From NCBI RefSeq assembly GCF_003611635.1, contig NZ_RAVZ01000067.1:1-32855 (forward strand): a DNA stretch of 32,855 bases. Reading direction: 5' to 3'. Shown here one piece after another: positions 23,561-31,423 of this stretch. Numbering within the stretch: the first letter of the stretch is position 1; every line of letters starts with the position of its first letter. The stretch comes from Corallococcus terminator. Lineage in GTDB: Bacteria > Myxococcota > Myxococcia > Myxococcales > Myxococcaceae. A program made the position numbers and the translations under genes. The notes beneath the pieces are model-generated. The model did no database searches. It saw only the letters and a list, made by a program, of their open reading frames with translations, and had not been told where the DNA came from.

Positions 23561-24507
23561 ACCGCCCGCTCCACGCGCGTGCGGAAGTGCGCCATCCAGC
23601 GGATGAAGGGCGAATGGAAGCGGCGGAAGTCCGCCACCTCACCCATCGTGTCCAGCGCACCCCGACGCGACTCCAGCCGCGCGTAGAAGGGCGACGACTC
23701 CAGGAGGCGCGGCGCGCCCACCACCTCGTTGCCCGCGTGCAGATGCGAAGGGACGCGCAGTCCCCAGCCGGTGATGTTCGTGGGCCGGGCCTCGGGGTGC
23801 GGGCCGCGCTCGCACACCACGCCGGACGGTCCCGCCATCAGGCGCAGCGGCGCCACGCCATCCGGCAGGTGGTAGTCCACCACCGTGTGGGTCTTGTGAT
23901 GCGTGCGCGCCCAGTGCCACCCGGACAGCCGGTCGCCCAGCAACTCCTGGCCGTGGTTGGTGTCGTGGTAGCCCATGCCTTCGGCCGCCACGTCCATCGT
24001 GGACACCTCCAGCCGGGCCTCCGAACGCGGAGCCAGCACCTGCCAGTAGTGTGGCAGCCCCGGCATGAGCTGCATTTCCATGCCCCGGGGTGTCAGCGGC
24101 CGGAGCGTCAGGCTGGCGCGCACCGGGCGGCCCCACGGTGCCGTCCCGTCGTCCACGTCCATGCGCACCGTGCCGTCCTGGGCATGGTTGAGCGTGGAGC
24201 GACCGATGCGCAGTCTTCCGGGCCCTTCCACCTGCGCGCGCGGGTACTCACTGAGCACCCACAACCTGCGCACACCCCGGTGGTAGAGCGCGAAGTTCAC
24301 CGCGCTGTGCTCCTGCGGAAGGCCCCCGCGCCGCGCCGCCACCGAGTAGCGCGGCGAGAAGAGCGAGCCCAGCATGAAGATGCACACCGCGCTGTAGTCC
24401 CCCGCGGTGACGTCCGCGTAGAACCAGCGGTAGGCCCCCGCCGCATCGGGCAGCGCGGGCAGCGCGGGGACTTCTGGCAGCAGTGGGTGCGCGAGCATGG
24501 ACGTCAT
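23557..24507 (-). CDS. crtC: Carotenoid 1,2-hydratase (hydroxyneurosporene synthase)
   Basis: This 316-residue protein adds water across the terminal C-1,2 double bond of an acyclic carotene end, giving the tertiary hydroxyl later glycosylated. CrtC landmarks are AYRWFYADVTAGDYSAVCIFMLGSLFSPRY (residues 25-54), HSAVNFALY, the acid GMGYHDTNHGQ segment (about 178-188) and GWHWARTHHKTHTVVDY. The fold is the two-domain lipocalin-like beta barrel of the family. No membrane segment is present. It overlaps both neighbours by ATGA (24504-24507 and 23557-23560). Substrate order relative to CrtD cannot be told from sequence. Confidence 0.93.
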   Translation of the reverse strand: MTSMLAHPLLPEVPALPALPDAAGAYRWFYADVTAGDYSAVCIFMLGSLFSPRYSVAARRGGLPQEHSAVNFALYHRGVRRLWVLSEYPRAQVEGPGRLRIGRSTLNHAQDGTVRMDVDDGTAPWGRPVRASLTLRPLTPRGMEMQLMPGLPHYWQVLAPRSEARLEVSTMDVAAEGMGYHDTNHGQELLGDRLSGWHWARTHHKTHTVVDYHLPDGVAPLRLMAGPSGVVCERGPHPEARPTNITGWGLRVPSHLHAGNEVVGAPRLLESSPFYARLESRRGALDTMGEVADFRRFHSPFIRWMAHFRTRVERAV

Positions 24508-25955
24508 GCGCTCCCCCGTAGGTGGGCGGAGGCCATCTCCGCGGCGAACCGGCCCGACAACATCACCAGCGGCACCCCGCCGCCCGGGTGCGTACCGCCG
24601 CCCGCGAAGAACAGGCCCGGCGTGCCGCCCCGGATGCGCGGACGACGGAACGGACCGAAGCGGCCGTGCGGCAGGAAGCCGTAGATGGAACCCCCGGGCG
24701 CACCCTGCGCCGCCAGGTCCACCGGCGTGCGCTGGCCCACCACGCGCGTCTTCCCCTTCAGGGCAGGGTAATGCTGGAAGAGCTTGTCGAACATCTGCGT
24801 GCGCACGCGCTCCGCCATCGATTCCCAGTCGCGCTCCGCCTGTTCGGCCTGCGAGGCGCCCACCGGCATGGCCGGCGCGTTCACCATCACGAACAGGCCC
24901 GTGCGGCCCAGCGGCGCCATGCTCGGGTCGGTGGCGGACGGGTTGCAGAAATACACCGTGGGGTCCGTCGCGAGCTGACCCGCGAAGAGTTCCTCGAACT
25001 CGCGCCGGTAGTCCCCGCCGAAGAGCACCGTGTGGTGCGGCAGGGCCGGCCGTCCCTCCACCTCCAGCAGCAGCACGAAGCCGGACAGCGACAGGGGCTC
25101 GGAGTCGCGGCGCAGCGACGCCAGCGGATCCGCGTTCACCACCACGCTGTCGAACAGCTCCTGGCCTGGGCCCACGCGGTAGCCCTCGGAGGTCCGCTCG
25201 AAGCGGGCGCGCGTGTCCAGATGCACCGTGGCGCCCTGCCGCCGCACCGCATCCCCCAGGGCCGCCACCAGCGCGCCGATGCCGCCCTTCACGTGGTGCA
25301 CGCCGTACGCATGTTCGATGTGCGGGATGAGCGCGAACGCCGCGCTGGACGCGTAGGGAGAGCCGCCCGCGTAGGTGGCGAAGCGGCCCACGTACTGCCG
25401 CAGGTGCTGCGTCTGGAAGTGCTTCGTCGCCAGCGTGTGCAGCGTGTCCAACTGCATCCCCGCCAGCATCGCGCCGATGCCCCGACGGGCCACGCGCGCC
25501 ATGAAGCCGGGCATGCCTTCGAAGGGGGCCTCCAGGTAGGGCTCGCCCGCCGCGCGCCAGATGGCCGCGGCCTCCGCGTAGAACGAGTGCACGCCCTTGC
25601 GCTCACCGGGGCGCAGCTCGGCGGCGCTGTCCGCCATCCGCTCCAGGTCCTTGTACGCGGTGAAGCCGCACCCGTCCGTGAAGCGGTAGGCGCACTGCGG
25701 CTCCAACTCCGTGAACGGGGGCAGCAGGTCCAGCGCGTCCAGCTTCTCGAAGGTGCCCCGCACCAGCGCCGGCAGCGTCAGCAGCGTGGGCCCCGTGTCC
25801 AGCGTCAGCCCCTGCACCGTGACGGCCTGCGCCTTGCCGCCCAGGGACGGGCTGCCCTCGAACAGCGTCACCGCGTGGCCCTCCTTCGCCAGGAGCCCCG
25901 CCGCGGTCAGCCCGCCAATGCCGCCGCCAATCACCGCCACGCGCGAGGTCTTCAT
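24504..25955 (-). CDS. crtD: CrtD-like carotenoid desaturase
   Basis: This 483-residue CrtI-family FAD enzyme has the N-terminal dinucleotide fold VAVIGGGIGGLTAAGLLAKEGHAVTLFEG (residues 6-34) and the C-terminal family end FFAGGGTHPGGGVPLVMLSGRFAAE. The GGGTHPGGGVP form is characteristic of CrtD (C-3,4 desaturation of hydroxylated carotenes) rather than phytoene desaturases, which usually read GASTxPGxGxP. It should introduce the 3',4' double bond that lengthens the chromophore towards torulene-type products. It corresponds to the fourth gene of the M. xanthus carB operon. ATG at 25955 overlaps the crtB stop (ATGA). A longer open frame upstream is antisense-like and was ignored. Confidence 0.88.
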   Translation of the reverse strand: MKTSRVAVIGGGIGGLTAAGLLAKEGHAVTLFEGSPSLGGKAQAVTVQGLTLDTGPTLLTLPALVRGTFEKLDALDLLPPFTELEPQCAYRFTDGCGFTAYKDLERMADSAAELRPGERKGVHSFYAEAAAIWRAAGEPYLEAPFEGMPGFMARVARRGIGAMLAGMQLDTLHTLATKHFQTQHLRQYVGRFATYAGGSPYASSAAFALIPHIEHAYGVHHVKGGIGALVAALGDAVRRQGATVHLDTRARFERTSEGYRVGPGQELFDSVVVNADPLASLRRDSEPLSLSGFVLLLEVEGRPALPHHTVLFGGDYRREFEELFAGQLATDPTVYFCNPSATDPSMAPLGRTGLFVMVNAPAMPVGASQAEQAERDWESMAERVRTQMFDKLFQHYPALKGKTRVVGQRTPVDLAAQGAPGGSIYGFLPHGRFGPFRRPRIRGGTPGLFFAGGGTHPGGGVPLVMLSGRFAAEMASAHLRGSA

Positions 25956-26989
25956 CCCGGACCTCCCGTGCCCGTGGACAGCAGCGGCGCGGACGGCGCC
26001 AACAGCGGCATGGCCGTGTCGGCCTCCCGCAGCACCGCGCGGGGGCGCACGAACGCGGCCGTCGCCAGCGCCAGCTTGCGGCCCTTCGTGGTGTGGGCCC
26101 GCGCGCTGAACACGTCGTAGTCCCGCGCTTCGATGTCGCGCAGGATGTCGCCGTAGATGCCGCCCATCAGCCGCACCATGCGCTGGCTTCCGAAGCCGGT
26201 GAGGTACTTCACGCCGCCCGCCGCTCGCGCGTAGTACGCCCGCGAGCGCTGGATTTGAAAGCGCATGAAGTCGCGCCACCGCGCATCCACCTGGCCCCGG
26301 CGCAGGTCGTCCTCGGTGAGCCCGAAGGCGCGCAGCTCCTCCGCGGGCAGGTACACCCGGTCGCGCTGCAGGTCCTCGCGCACGTCGCGCAGGATGTTGG
26401 TGAGCTGCATGGCGCGGCCCAGGTCCGCCGCGGGCTCCACCGCGCGTTCGTCCTCGCAGCCCAGCACCGGCGTCAGCATCAACCCGACAACACCTGCAAC
26501 CCGGTAGCAGTACAGCTCCAGCTCGTCCCAGGTCTCATAGCGGCGCTTCGTCAGGTCCATCTCCATGCCGGAGATGAGGTCCTGGAAGGGCTGCTCCGGG
26601 ATTCTGTAGAGGTGGATGGTGTGGCGCAGCGCCGCGAACTCGCTGGGCTCCCACGGCGACGGCGCGTCGGCTGCGGGCTGCCGCGAGGCCGGAGGCCCCA
26701 GCTCCTTCGAGGCCAGCTCCGGCAGGGGCAGGTACACCTCCGCCACGCGCTCGCGCGCCCGGGCCAGCCGCGTGGGCAGGTCCAGGGGCGAGCCCTCCAG
26801 CGCGCTCTCGCCCGCGTCCACCAGGTCGTCCAGGCGCCGGCAGAAGGCATACAGCGCGAAGGCCGCCTTCTTGCGCTGTCCGAAGAGCAGGTACGAGGCG
26901 AAGAAGAAGCTCTTCGCGTGGTGGCGCGTGACGACGCGCGCGCGCCGGTAGCCCTGCGCGATGAGCGTCGGGGATTCGGTGACGCTCAT
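25952..26989 (-). CDS. crtB: Phytoene synthase
   Basis: This 345-residue squalene/phytoene synthase condenses two geranylgeranyl diphosphates to 15-cis-phytoene via prephytoene diphosphate. Both Asp-rich Mg-diphosphate motifs are present: D54-D-L-V-D58 (YAFCRRLDDLVDAG) and D202-V-R-E-D206 (TNILRDVREDLQRDRVYLP). SFFFASYLL, YCYRVAGVVGLML and YYARAAGG also match. A Pro/Ala-rich insertion at about residues 91-117 is not part of the core and is probably a surface loop. ATG at 26989 overlaps the crtIa stop and has GGAGGTGG upstream. It is likely membrane-associated, next to the desaturases. Confidence 0.95.
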   Translation of the reverse strand: MSVTESPTLIAQGYRRARVVTRHHAKSFFFASYLLFGQRKKAAFALYAFCRRLDDLVDAGESALEGSPLDLPTRLARARERVAEVYLPLPELASKELGPPASRQPAADAPSPWEPSEFAALRHTIHLYRIPEQPFQDLISGMEMDLTKRRYETWDELELYCYRVAGVVGLMLTPVLGCEDERAVEPAADLGRAMQLTNILRDVREDLQRDRVYLPAEELRAFGLTEDDLRRGQVDARWRDFMRFQIQRSRAYYARAAGGVKYLTGFGSQRMVRLMGGIYGDILRDIEARDYDVFSARAHTTKGRKLALATAAFVRPRAVLREADTAMPLLAPSAPLLSTGTGGPG

Positions 26990-28530
26990 GCCGCCACCTC
27001 CACGGGAGCTGGCGTCTCCGTGCGCGGCGACAGCGTCACGCCTTCCTTGCGGGCCCAGGTGACGAGCCGCTCGGTGACGAGCCGCGCGGAGATGAGTACC
27101 GTGGGCAGGCCCGTGCCCGGCTGGGTGGAGGCGCCCACGAAGAAGAGGTTCTTCACCTTCGGATCCACGTTGGCAGGACGGAAGGGGCCCACCTGGAAGA
27201 AGTTCTGCGCCAGCCCGAACGCGCTGCCACGCGCCAGGTTGTACGTGCCCGCCCAGTCGTCCGGGGTGAACACGCGCTCCACCTCGATGTCCGCCTCCAG
27301 GTTGGGGAAGCCCAGCTCGCCCAGGCGCTGGAACACCTTCGCGCGCACCTTCGGCCCTTCCGTCTTCCAGTCCAGGTTCGCGTGCTGATGCGGCACCGGC
27401 ACGAGCACGTAGAGCGAATCCTTGCCCTCCGGCGCCAGCGACGGGTCCGTGTGCGAGGGCACGTTGACGTAGAAGCTGGGGTCCTCCGGCACGCGGAAGC
27501 GTTTGAAGATGTCCTCGAAGGAGCCCGCGTAGTCGCGGCCGAACATCACGTTGTGGTGCAAGAGCTCCGGGACCTTCTTCTTCATGCCCAGGTAGAGCAT
27601 GTAGCCACTGGAGGTGAAGCGCAGCTTCTTGTCGCGCTTGAACGGCGCGTCCTTCGGGTCGAGCAGCTTCTCGTACGCATACGGCAGGTCCGCGTTGCAC
27701 AGCACCGCGTCCGCGGGCACCACCTCCCCGCCGACAAGGCGCACGCCCGTGGTGCGGCCCCTTTCGGTGAGGATGCGCTCCACCGGCGCGCCGTAGTGCA
27801 GGCGCACGCCCTCCTCGCGCGCCAGCCGCTCCAGCGCAAGGGGAATGGCATACAGGCCGCCCTTGGGAAACCAGATGCCCACGCCCAGCTCGGTGAAGGG
27901 CAGCAGGCCGTACACGGCCGGGGATTCGAAGGGGGACACGCCCAGGTACATGGTCTGGAACGTCATCGCCGCGCGCAGGCGGTCGTCCTCGAAGAAGCGG
28001 CTGACGTCCGCGTACATGCGGCGGTGCGCGCGGGCCTTGAAGATCTTCGCCAGCACGCTGGGGGCGAAGTAGTCGGTGATGCCGTCGAAGTTGCGGCCGA
28101 CGAAGTGGTCCAGGCTGATGCGGTACTGGGTGCGGCCCTGCGCCAGGAAGGACAGGTAGCGCTGGAAGCTGCCGGGCTCCACGCGCTCCAGCTCGCGGCC
28201 CATGGTGCACAGCTCGGAGGTGAAGGTGACGTCGGACCCGTCCCGGAAGTGCACCCGGTAGTTGGGGTCACAGCGCATCAACGTCAGGTAGTCCTCGATG
28301 CGACGGCCGAGCGCGCGGAAGGTCTCCTCGAACACCTCCGGCATCAGCACGATGGTGGGCCCGATGTCCCACGTGAACCCGTCCACCTGGAGCTGGTTGC
28401 ACCGCCCACCCGGGCCGCGCGTCTTCTCGAAGACCTGGACGTCGAAGCCCTGCCGCGCGAGCCTCGCCGCGGCGGCCAGTCCGCCCACCCCCGCGCCCAC
28501 CACCACCACCCGCTTGCCTTGTGTGCTCAT
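26986..28530 (-). CDS. crtIa: Phytoene desaturase CrtIa
   Basis: This 514-residue CrtI-type FAD enzyme has the N-terminal VVVVGAGVGGLAAAARLARQGFDVQVFEK fold (residues 8-36), GGRCNQ and GFTWDIGPTIVLMP. The C-terminal signature is VGASTQPGTGLPTVLISARL. It desaturates 15-cis-phytoene. In M. xanthus, CrtIa was reported to stop near zeta-carotene and to isomerise cis to trans, with a second, unlinked enzyme CrtIb finishing lycopene; the same division is expected here since the other desaturase in the operon is CrtD-like. ATG at 28530 has GAGG 8 bases upstream. The gap after crtE is 10 bases. Position 2 in the operon matches M. xanthus. Confidence 0.92.
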   Translation of the reverse strand: MSTQGKRVVVVGAGVGGLAAAARLARQGFDVQVFEKTRGPGGRCNQLQVDGFTWDIGPTIVLMPEVFEETFRALGRRIEDYLTLMRCDPNYRVHFRDGSDVTFTSELCTMGRELERVEPGSFQRYLSFLAQGRTQYRISLDHFVGRNFDGITDYFAPSVLAKIFKARAHRRMYADVSRFFEDDRLRAAMTFQTMYLGVSPFESPAVYGLLPFTELGVGIWFPKGGLYAIPLALERLAREEGVRLHYGAPVERILTERGRTTGVRLVGGEVVPADAVLCNADLPYAYEKLLDPKDAPFKRDKKLRFTSSGYMLYLGMKKKVPELLHHNVMFGRDYAGSFEDIFKRFRVPEDPSFYVNVPSHTDPSLAPEGKDSLYVLVPVPHQHANLDWKTEGPKVRAKVFQRLGELGFPNLEADIEVERVFTPDDWAGTYNLARGSAFGLAQNFFQVGPFRPANVDPKVKNLFFVGASTQPGTGLPTVLISARLVTERLVTWARKEGVTLSPRTETPAPVEVAA

Positions 28531-28540
28531 GGACGTGTCC

Positions 28541-29629
28541 TCAGGAAGCGCGGCGCGCGAGACGGGCGATGAGGGCATCCAGCAGGTCCCTCATGCCATG
28601 GGAGTTGGGCAGTGCCTGCAGGCCCCGACGCGCCGAACGCGACGCCCGCTCCACCGCGCGCTCACACGCGACACGGCCTCCGAACGACTCCACCAGCGCA
28701 CGGGCCCGGGCCAGCGCCTCCGCGTCCTTCTGCTCCACCGGCAGCGCCCACAACCGCTCCAGCTCTTCGCGGCCCGCGGGCGTGGCGCGCACGTAGGCCG
28801 CCATCAACGGGAAGGTGCGCTTGCCCTGCGTGAAGTCACCGTCGCACGCCTTGCCCGCCACCGACGCGTCACCAAACAGGCCGATGAGGTCGTCGCGAAG
28901 CTGGTAGGCGAGCCCCACCGAACGGCCCACCTGCTCCAGGCCTTTCTTGAGCGTTTCATCCGCGCCGCCCAGCATCGCGCCGCACACCAGCGGGGCGCTG
29001 AAGCCGTAGCGCGCCGTCTTGAGGTGGGCCACGCGCAGCGTCTGGAAGAGCGTCACCTCCGACAGCGGCATGCGCGACAGGTCCAGGTCCAGGTACTGCC
29101 CCGCGGCCGTGTGCCGGCACACGCCCAGGTAGTACTGCACCACGCGAGTGACGCCCGGCAGCTCCGACTCCAGCATCGCCTCCAGCGAGCGCGCGAAGAG
29201 GTGGTCCCCCACGACGATGGCCAGGTCCTCGCCCTGCCGTCCCGGGGCCAGCATCCGGTGCAGCACCGGCCCACCCCGCCGCAGCGCCGCCTGGTCCGCC
29301 ACGTCGTCGTGGATGAGCAGGAACGTGTGCAGCAGCTCCAACCCGGCCGCGAAGCCCCACAGGCCCGGAGGCACCGCCGTGCTCTCCCGCGCCAGCCCAT
29401 GCCCCGCGAGCACCAACGCCGGCCGCAGCCGCTTGGCGGGCCGCAGCGCGTAGTCCCGCGCCTGCTCCATGGCGCGCGACCAGCGGGGGTCCAGCGAGGC
29501 CTCGTCCGGCAGTTCGAACAGCAACCCGAGCGCCGCCTCCACCCGTGCCTGCACGAGCTGCAGCCAGGCCTGCTCCGGAGGCGCCACATCCGAGGGAGCC
29601 TGCTGCACGTTGGGAAGCGAGATGGCCAT
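28541..29629 (-). CDS. crtE: Geranylgeranyl diphosphate synthase
   Basis: This 362-residue all-helical prenyltransferase elongates allylic diphosphates with isopentenyl diphosphate to C20. The first Asp-rich motif is LLIHDDVAD (DD at 108-109) with R117-R118 nearby. The second motif region is AYQLRDDLIGLFGD (DD at 246-247), which has DDxxG in place of the common DDxxD, as in several actinobacterial and myxobacterial enzymes. The DFTQGKRTFP loop (265-274) is conserved. It is the first gene of the carotenoid operon. ATG at 29629 is chosen because the longer frame to 29740 would begin inside the operator. A GGAG lies 10 bases upstream of this ATG. Confidence 0.94.
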   Translation of the reverse strand: MAISLPNVQQAPSDVAPPEQAWLQLVQARVEAALGLLFELPDEASLDPRWSRAMEQARDYALRPAKRLRPALVLAGHGLARESTAVPPGLWGFAAGLELLHTFLLIHDDVADQAALRRGGPVLHRMLAPGRQGEDLAIVVGDHLFARSLEAMLESELPGVTRVVQYYLGVCRHTAAGQYLDLDLSRMPLSEVTLFQTLRVAHLKTARYGFSAPLVCGAMLGGADETLKKGLEQVGRSVGLAYQLRDDLIGLFGDASVAGKACDGDFTQGKRTFPLMAAYVRATPAGREELERLWALPVEQKDAEALARARALVESFGGRVACERAVERASRSARRGLQALPNSHGMRDLLDALIARLARRAS

Positions 29630-29676
29630 ACAGCGGATCTCCGAAGTCGGGAGCACGGCAGCAGCCTTTCCAGCTA

Positions 29677-29706
29677 GAGGTAGCGTTTGCGTCCAGCGAT
29701 TGTCAA
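29677..29706 (-). promoter_or_regulatory. Promoter of the carotenoid operon (P_B)
   Basis: On the minus strand a perfect TTGACA (29706-29701) is followed after 18 bases by TACCTC (29682-29677), or after 17 bases by CTACCT. This is a vegetative-type promoter with a good -35 and a poor -10, in line with a strongly repressible promoter. It would start transcription near 29670, about 40 bases before crtE. The -35 overlaps one operator half-site. Confidence 0.7.
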
Positions 29707-29734
29707 GGCTATGTCTAAGGTTTGTGAGAACCTT
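29705..29734. promoter_or_regulatory. CarA/CarH operator
   Basis: Three half-sites start exactly 12 bases apart: AAGGCT (29705-29710), AAGGTT (29717-29722) and AACCTT (29729-29734). The last two form a perfect dyad with a 6-base spacer, about -64 to -47 relative to the predicted crtE transcript start. The first overlaps the -35 TTGACA. This bipartite layout, a distal palindrome plus a site over the -35, is what is known for the CarA operator of M. xanthus. Binding here is inferred. Confidence 0.7.
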
Positions 29735-29752
29735 GTACACGGGAGGCTCCCA

Positions 29753-30316
29753 ATGAAAGCGTGGATCACGAGTGCGTTGACGGTGACCCTGGCGGCGGGG
29801 AGCGCGAGTGGCGCGCCTCCGACTCCGGAGCCGGTGGATGCGACCCTGAGCACCTCCAAAGGCGAGCGCGTGCGCCTGTCACGATGGCGAGGCAAACCCG
29901 TCATCTTGTTCTACGAGGACAAAGACTCCACGGCCCTCAACGCGCCCCTGAAGGAGGAGTTGTTCGCTCGCGGGCGCGAGCGGGGCCTCCTTCAAAGTGC
30001 CTGGGTGGTCGCGGTCGCCAATTTGGAAAAGTACGACTTCTTCCCCGCGAGGGAGATTGCCCTGTCGTACGTAAGGGACGAGGAGAAGAAGGCCGGAGTC
30101 CCCATCCTGGTCGACCTGGAGGGCACCCTGGGACAGGCCCCCTGGAAGCTGCCCACCAAGACGTCCAATGTGATGCTGTTGGACGCGGAAGGGTCGTTGG
30201 TCTTCCGACACTCGGGCCGCATGAAGCCGGAGGACCGGGCGCGCTTCTTCGTCGCGCTGAGCGGACTGGTGGGCCAGGACCTCACGACGGAAGCGGTGAC
30301 GGAGGCCCAGCCGTGA
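29753..30316 (+). CDS. Exported redoxin-like protein (YtfJ-like), no active-site cysteines
   Basis: This 187-residue protein has a Sec signal peptide (ITSALTVTLAAGS, cleavage about ASGA at residue 21) and then a thioredoxin-like fold: LSRWRGKPVILFYEDKDS, AWVVAVANL, GVPILVDLEGTLGQAPWKL and SNVMLLDAEGSLVFRHSGRM. The mature part has no cysteine at all, so it cannot act as a thiol-disulfide redoxin. The layout recalls YtfJ of enterobacteria, whose role is unknown. ATG at 29753 has GGGAGG upstream. It is divergent from crtE, and a possible promoter (TTGCGT at 29687, TATGTC at 29710) runs through the CarA/CarH operator. Its stop overlaps the start of the next gene (GTGA). Confidence 0.82.
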   Translation: MKAWITSALTVTLAAGSASGAPPTPEPVDATLSTSKGERVRLSRWRGKPVILFYEDKDSTALNAPLKEELFARGRERGLLQSAWVVAVANLEKYDFFPAREIALSYVRDEEKKAGVPILVDLEGTLGQAPWKLPTKTSNVMLLDAEGSLVFRHSGRMKPEDRARFFVALSGLVGQDLTTEAVTEAQP

Positions 30317-31230
30317 AGGTGGCGTGCACGGGCGCCAGCGGCTTCCTGGGCCCAGGGCTTGTCCAGGGTTTGTTGGATGCGGGCCACACCGTGCACGTGC
30401 TCAGCCGCAACGTTGAACACGCCCTGTCCAGGCTGCCCTCCGGGGTGACGGGCTCCTTCTTCGACGGGAGCACGCCGCTGTCACCGGACGCGCTGGCTGG
30501 CGCGGAGGGCGTGGTGCACCTGGCCGGGGAGCCGGTGGACCAGCGGTGGACCCACGAGGCCAAGCAGCGCATCCACGCAAGCCGGGTGGAGGGGACGCGC
30601 GTGCTGGTGGAAGCGATGAAGCAGGCAGGCTCGGTGCGGCACTTCGTCTGCGCCTCGGCGGTGGGCTTCTACGGCGGCGCGCGCGAAGGGCAGACGCTGA
30701 CGGAAGAGGACGCGCCCGGCGACGACTTCCTCGCCCACGTGTGCCAGGGCTGGGAGGCGGAGGCACTGCGCGCGGCGGAGGCAGGCGTGCGCACGGTGCG
30801 GCTGCGCATCGGCGTGGTGCTGCACCCGGCGGGCGGCGTGCTGCACCGGATGCTGCCGGTGTTCCGCATGGGCGCGGGTGGACGGGTGGGCCACGGGCAC
30901 CAGTACGTGAGCTGGGTGCACCGCGAGGACCTGCTCGCGCTGATGCGCTTCGCGCTGGAGCACCCGACGTTGGAAGGCGCGGTGAACGCCACGTCGCCGG
31001 AGCCCGTCACCAACGCGACGTTCGCGCACACGCTGGGCGCGGTGCTGGGGCGGCCAGCGGTGTTGCAGGTGCCGGGCTTCGTCCTCAAGGCGCGCTTCGG
31101 GGAGATGGCGCGCGTGGCGCTGGAGGGCCAGCGGGTGATGCCCCGGCGCGCGCTGGAGGCAGGCTTCCAGTTCCGCCACCCTGACCTGGGCGGGGCGCTG
31201 CGCGAGCTGCTGCCCCACGAGGGGGCCTGA
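30313..31230 (+). CDS. TIGR01777-type NAD-dependent epimerase (SDR39U1/YfcH-like)
   Basis: This 305-residue extended short-chain dehydrogenase-like protein has the NAD(P) loop GASGFLG (residues 7-13), VVHLAGEPV, SRVEGTRVLVEAM and SAVGFYGG, where the usual catalytic Tyr region reads YGGAREGQTLTEEDAPG. It ends in the DUF1731-like domain PALEAGFQF-type segment (LEGQRVMPRRALEAGFQFRHPDL). Members are common in bacteria and lack a proven substrate. The start is GTG at 30313 with GGAGG upstream, overlapping the redoxin-like gene's TGA. The pair is thus a two-gene operon divergent from the carotenoid operon. A sugar or lipid role for it in pigment assembly is only speculation. Confidence 0.9.
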   Translation: MKVACTGASGFLGPGLVQGLLDAGHTVHVLSRNVEHALSRLPSGVTGSFFDGSTPLSPDALAGAEGVVHLAGEPVDQRWTHEAKQRIHASRVEGTRVLVEAMKQAGSVRHFVCASAVGFYGGAREGQTLTEEDAPGDDFLAHVCQGWEAEALRAAEAGVRTVRLRIGVVLHPAGGVLHRMLPVFRMGAGGRVGHGHQYVSWVHREDLLALMRFALEHPTLEGAVNATSPEPVTNATFAHTLGAVLGRPAVLQVPGFVLKARFGEMARVALEGQRVMPRRALEAGFQFRHPDLGGALRELLPHEGA

Positions 31231-31423
31231 AGACCTCCGGGGCTCCTGCACCGACCTGGACGAGGCGCCGCGCGACCTGCTGGCGGACACGCCTCCAGCC
31301 CCGTCGCCTCGCTCCCGCATGCCGACGCGATGTCCGCGGGTGGACGCGGATCCGCCACGCGACGATGCGCGGCCGACGTGGAGCCCCCTCGCTCCATCGC
31401 GGTGCGTACAGTGCACGTCACGC

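Noticed and set aside
24522-26120. Long plus-strand frame across crtD and crtB
   Set aside because: It is antisense to two conserved carotenoid genes; no start signal or domain.
31231-31423. Possible small gene or leader in the 193-base gap before the esterase
   Set aside because: Open frames here have no start signal or protein-like composition.
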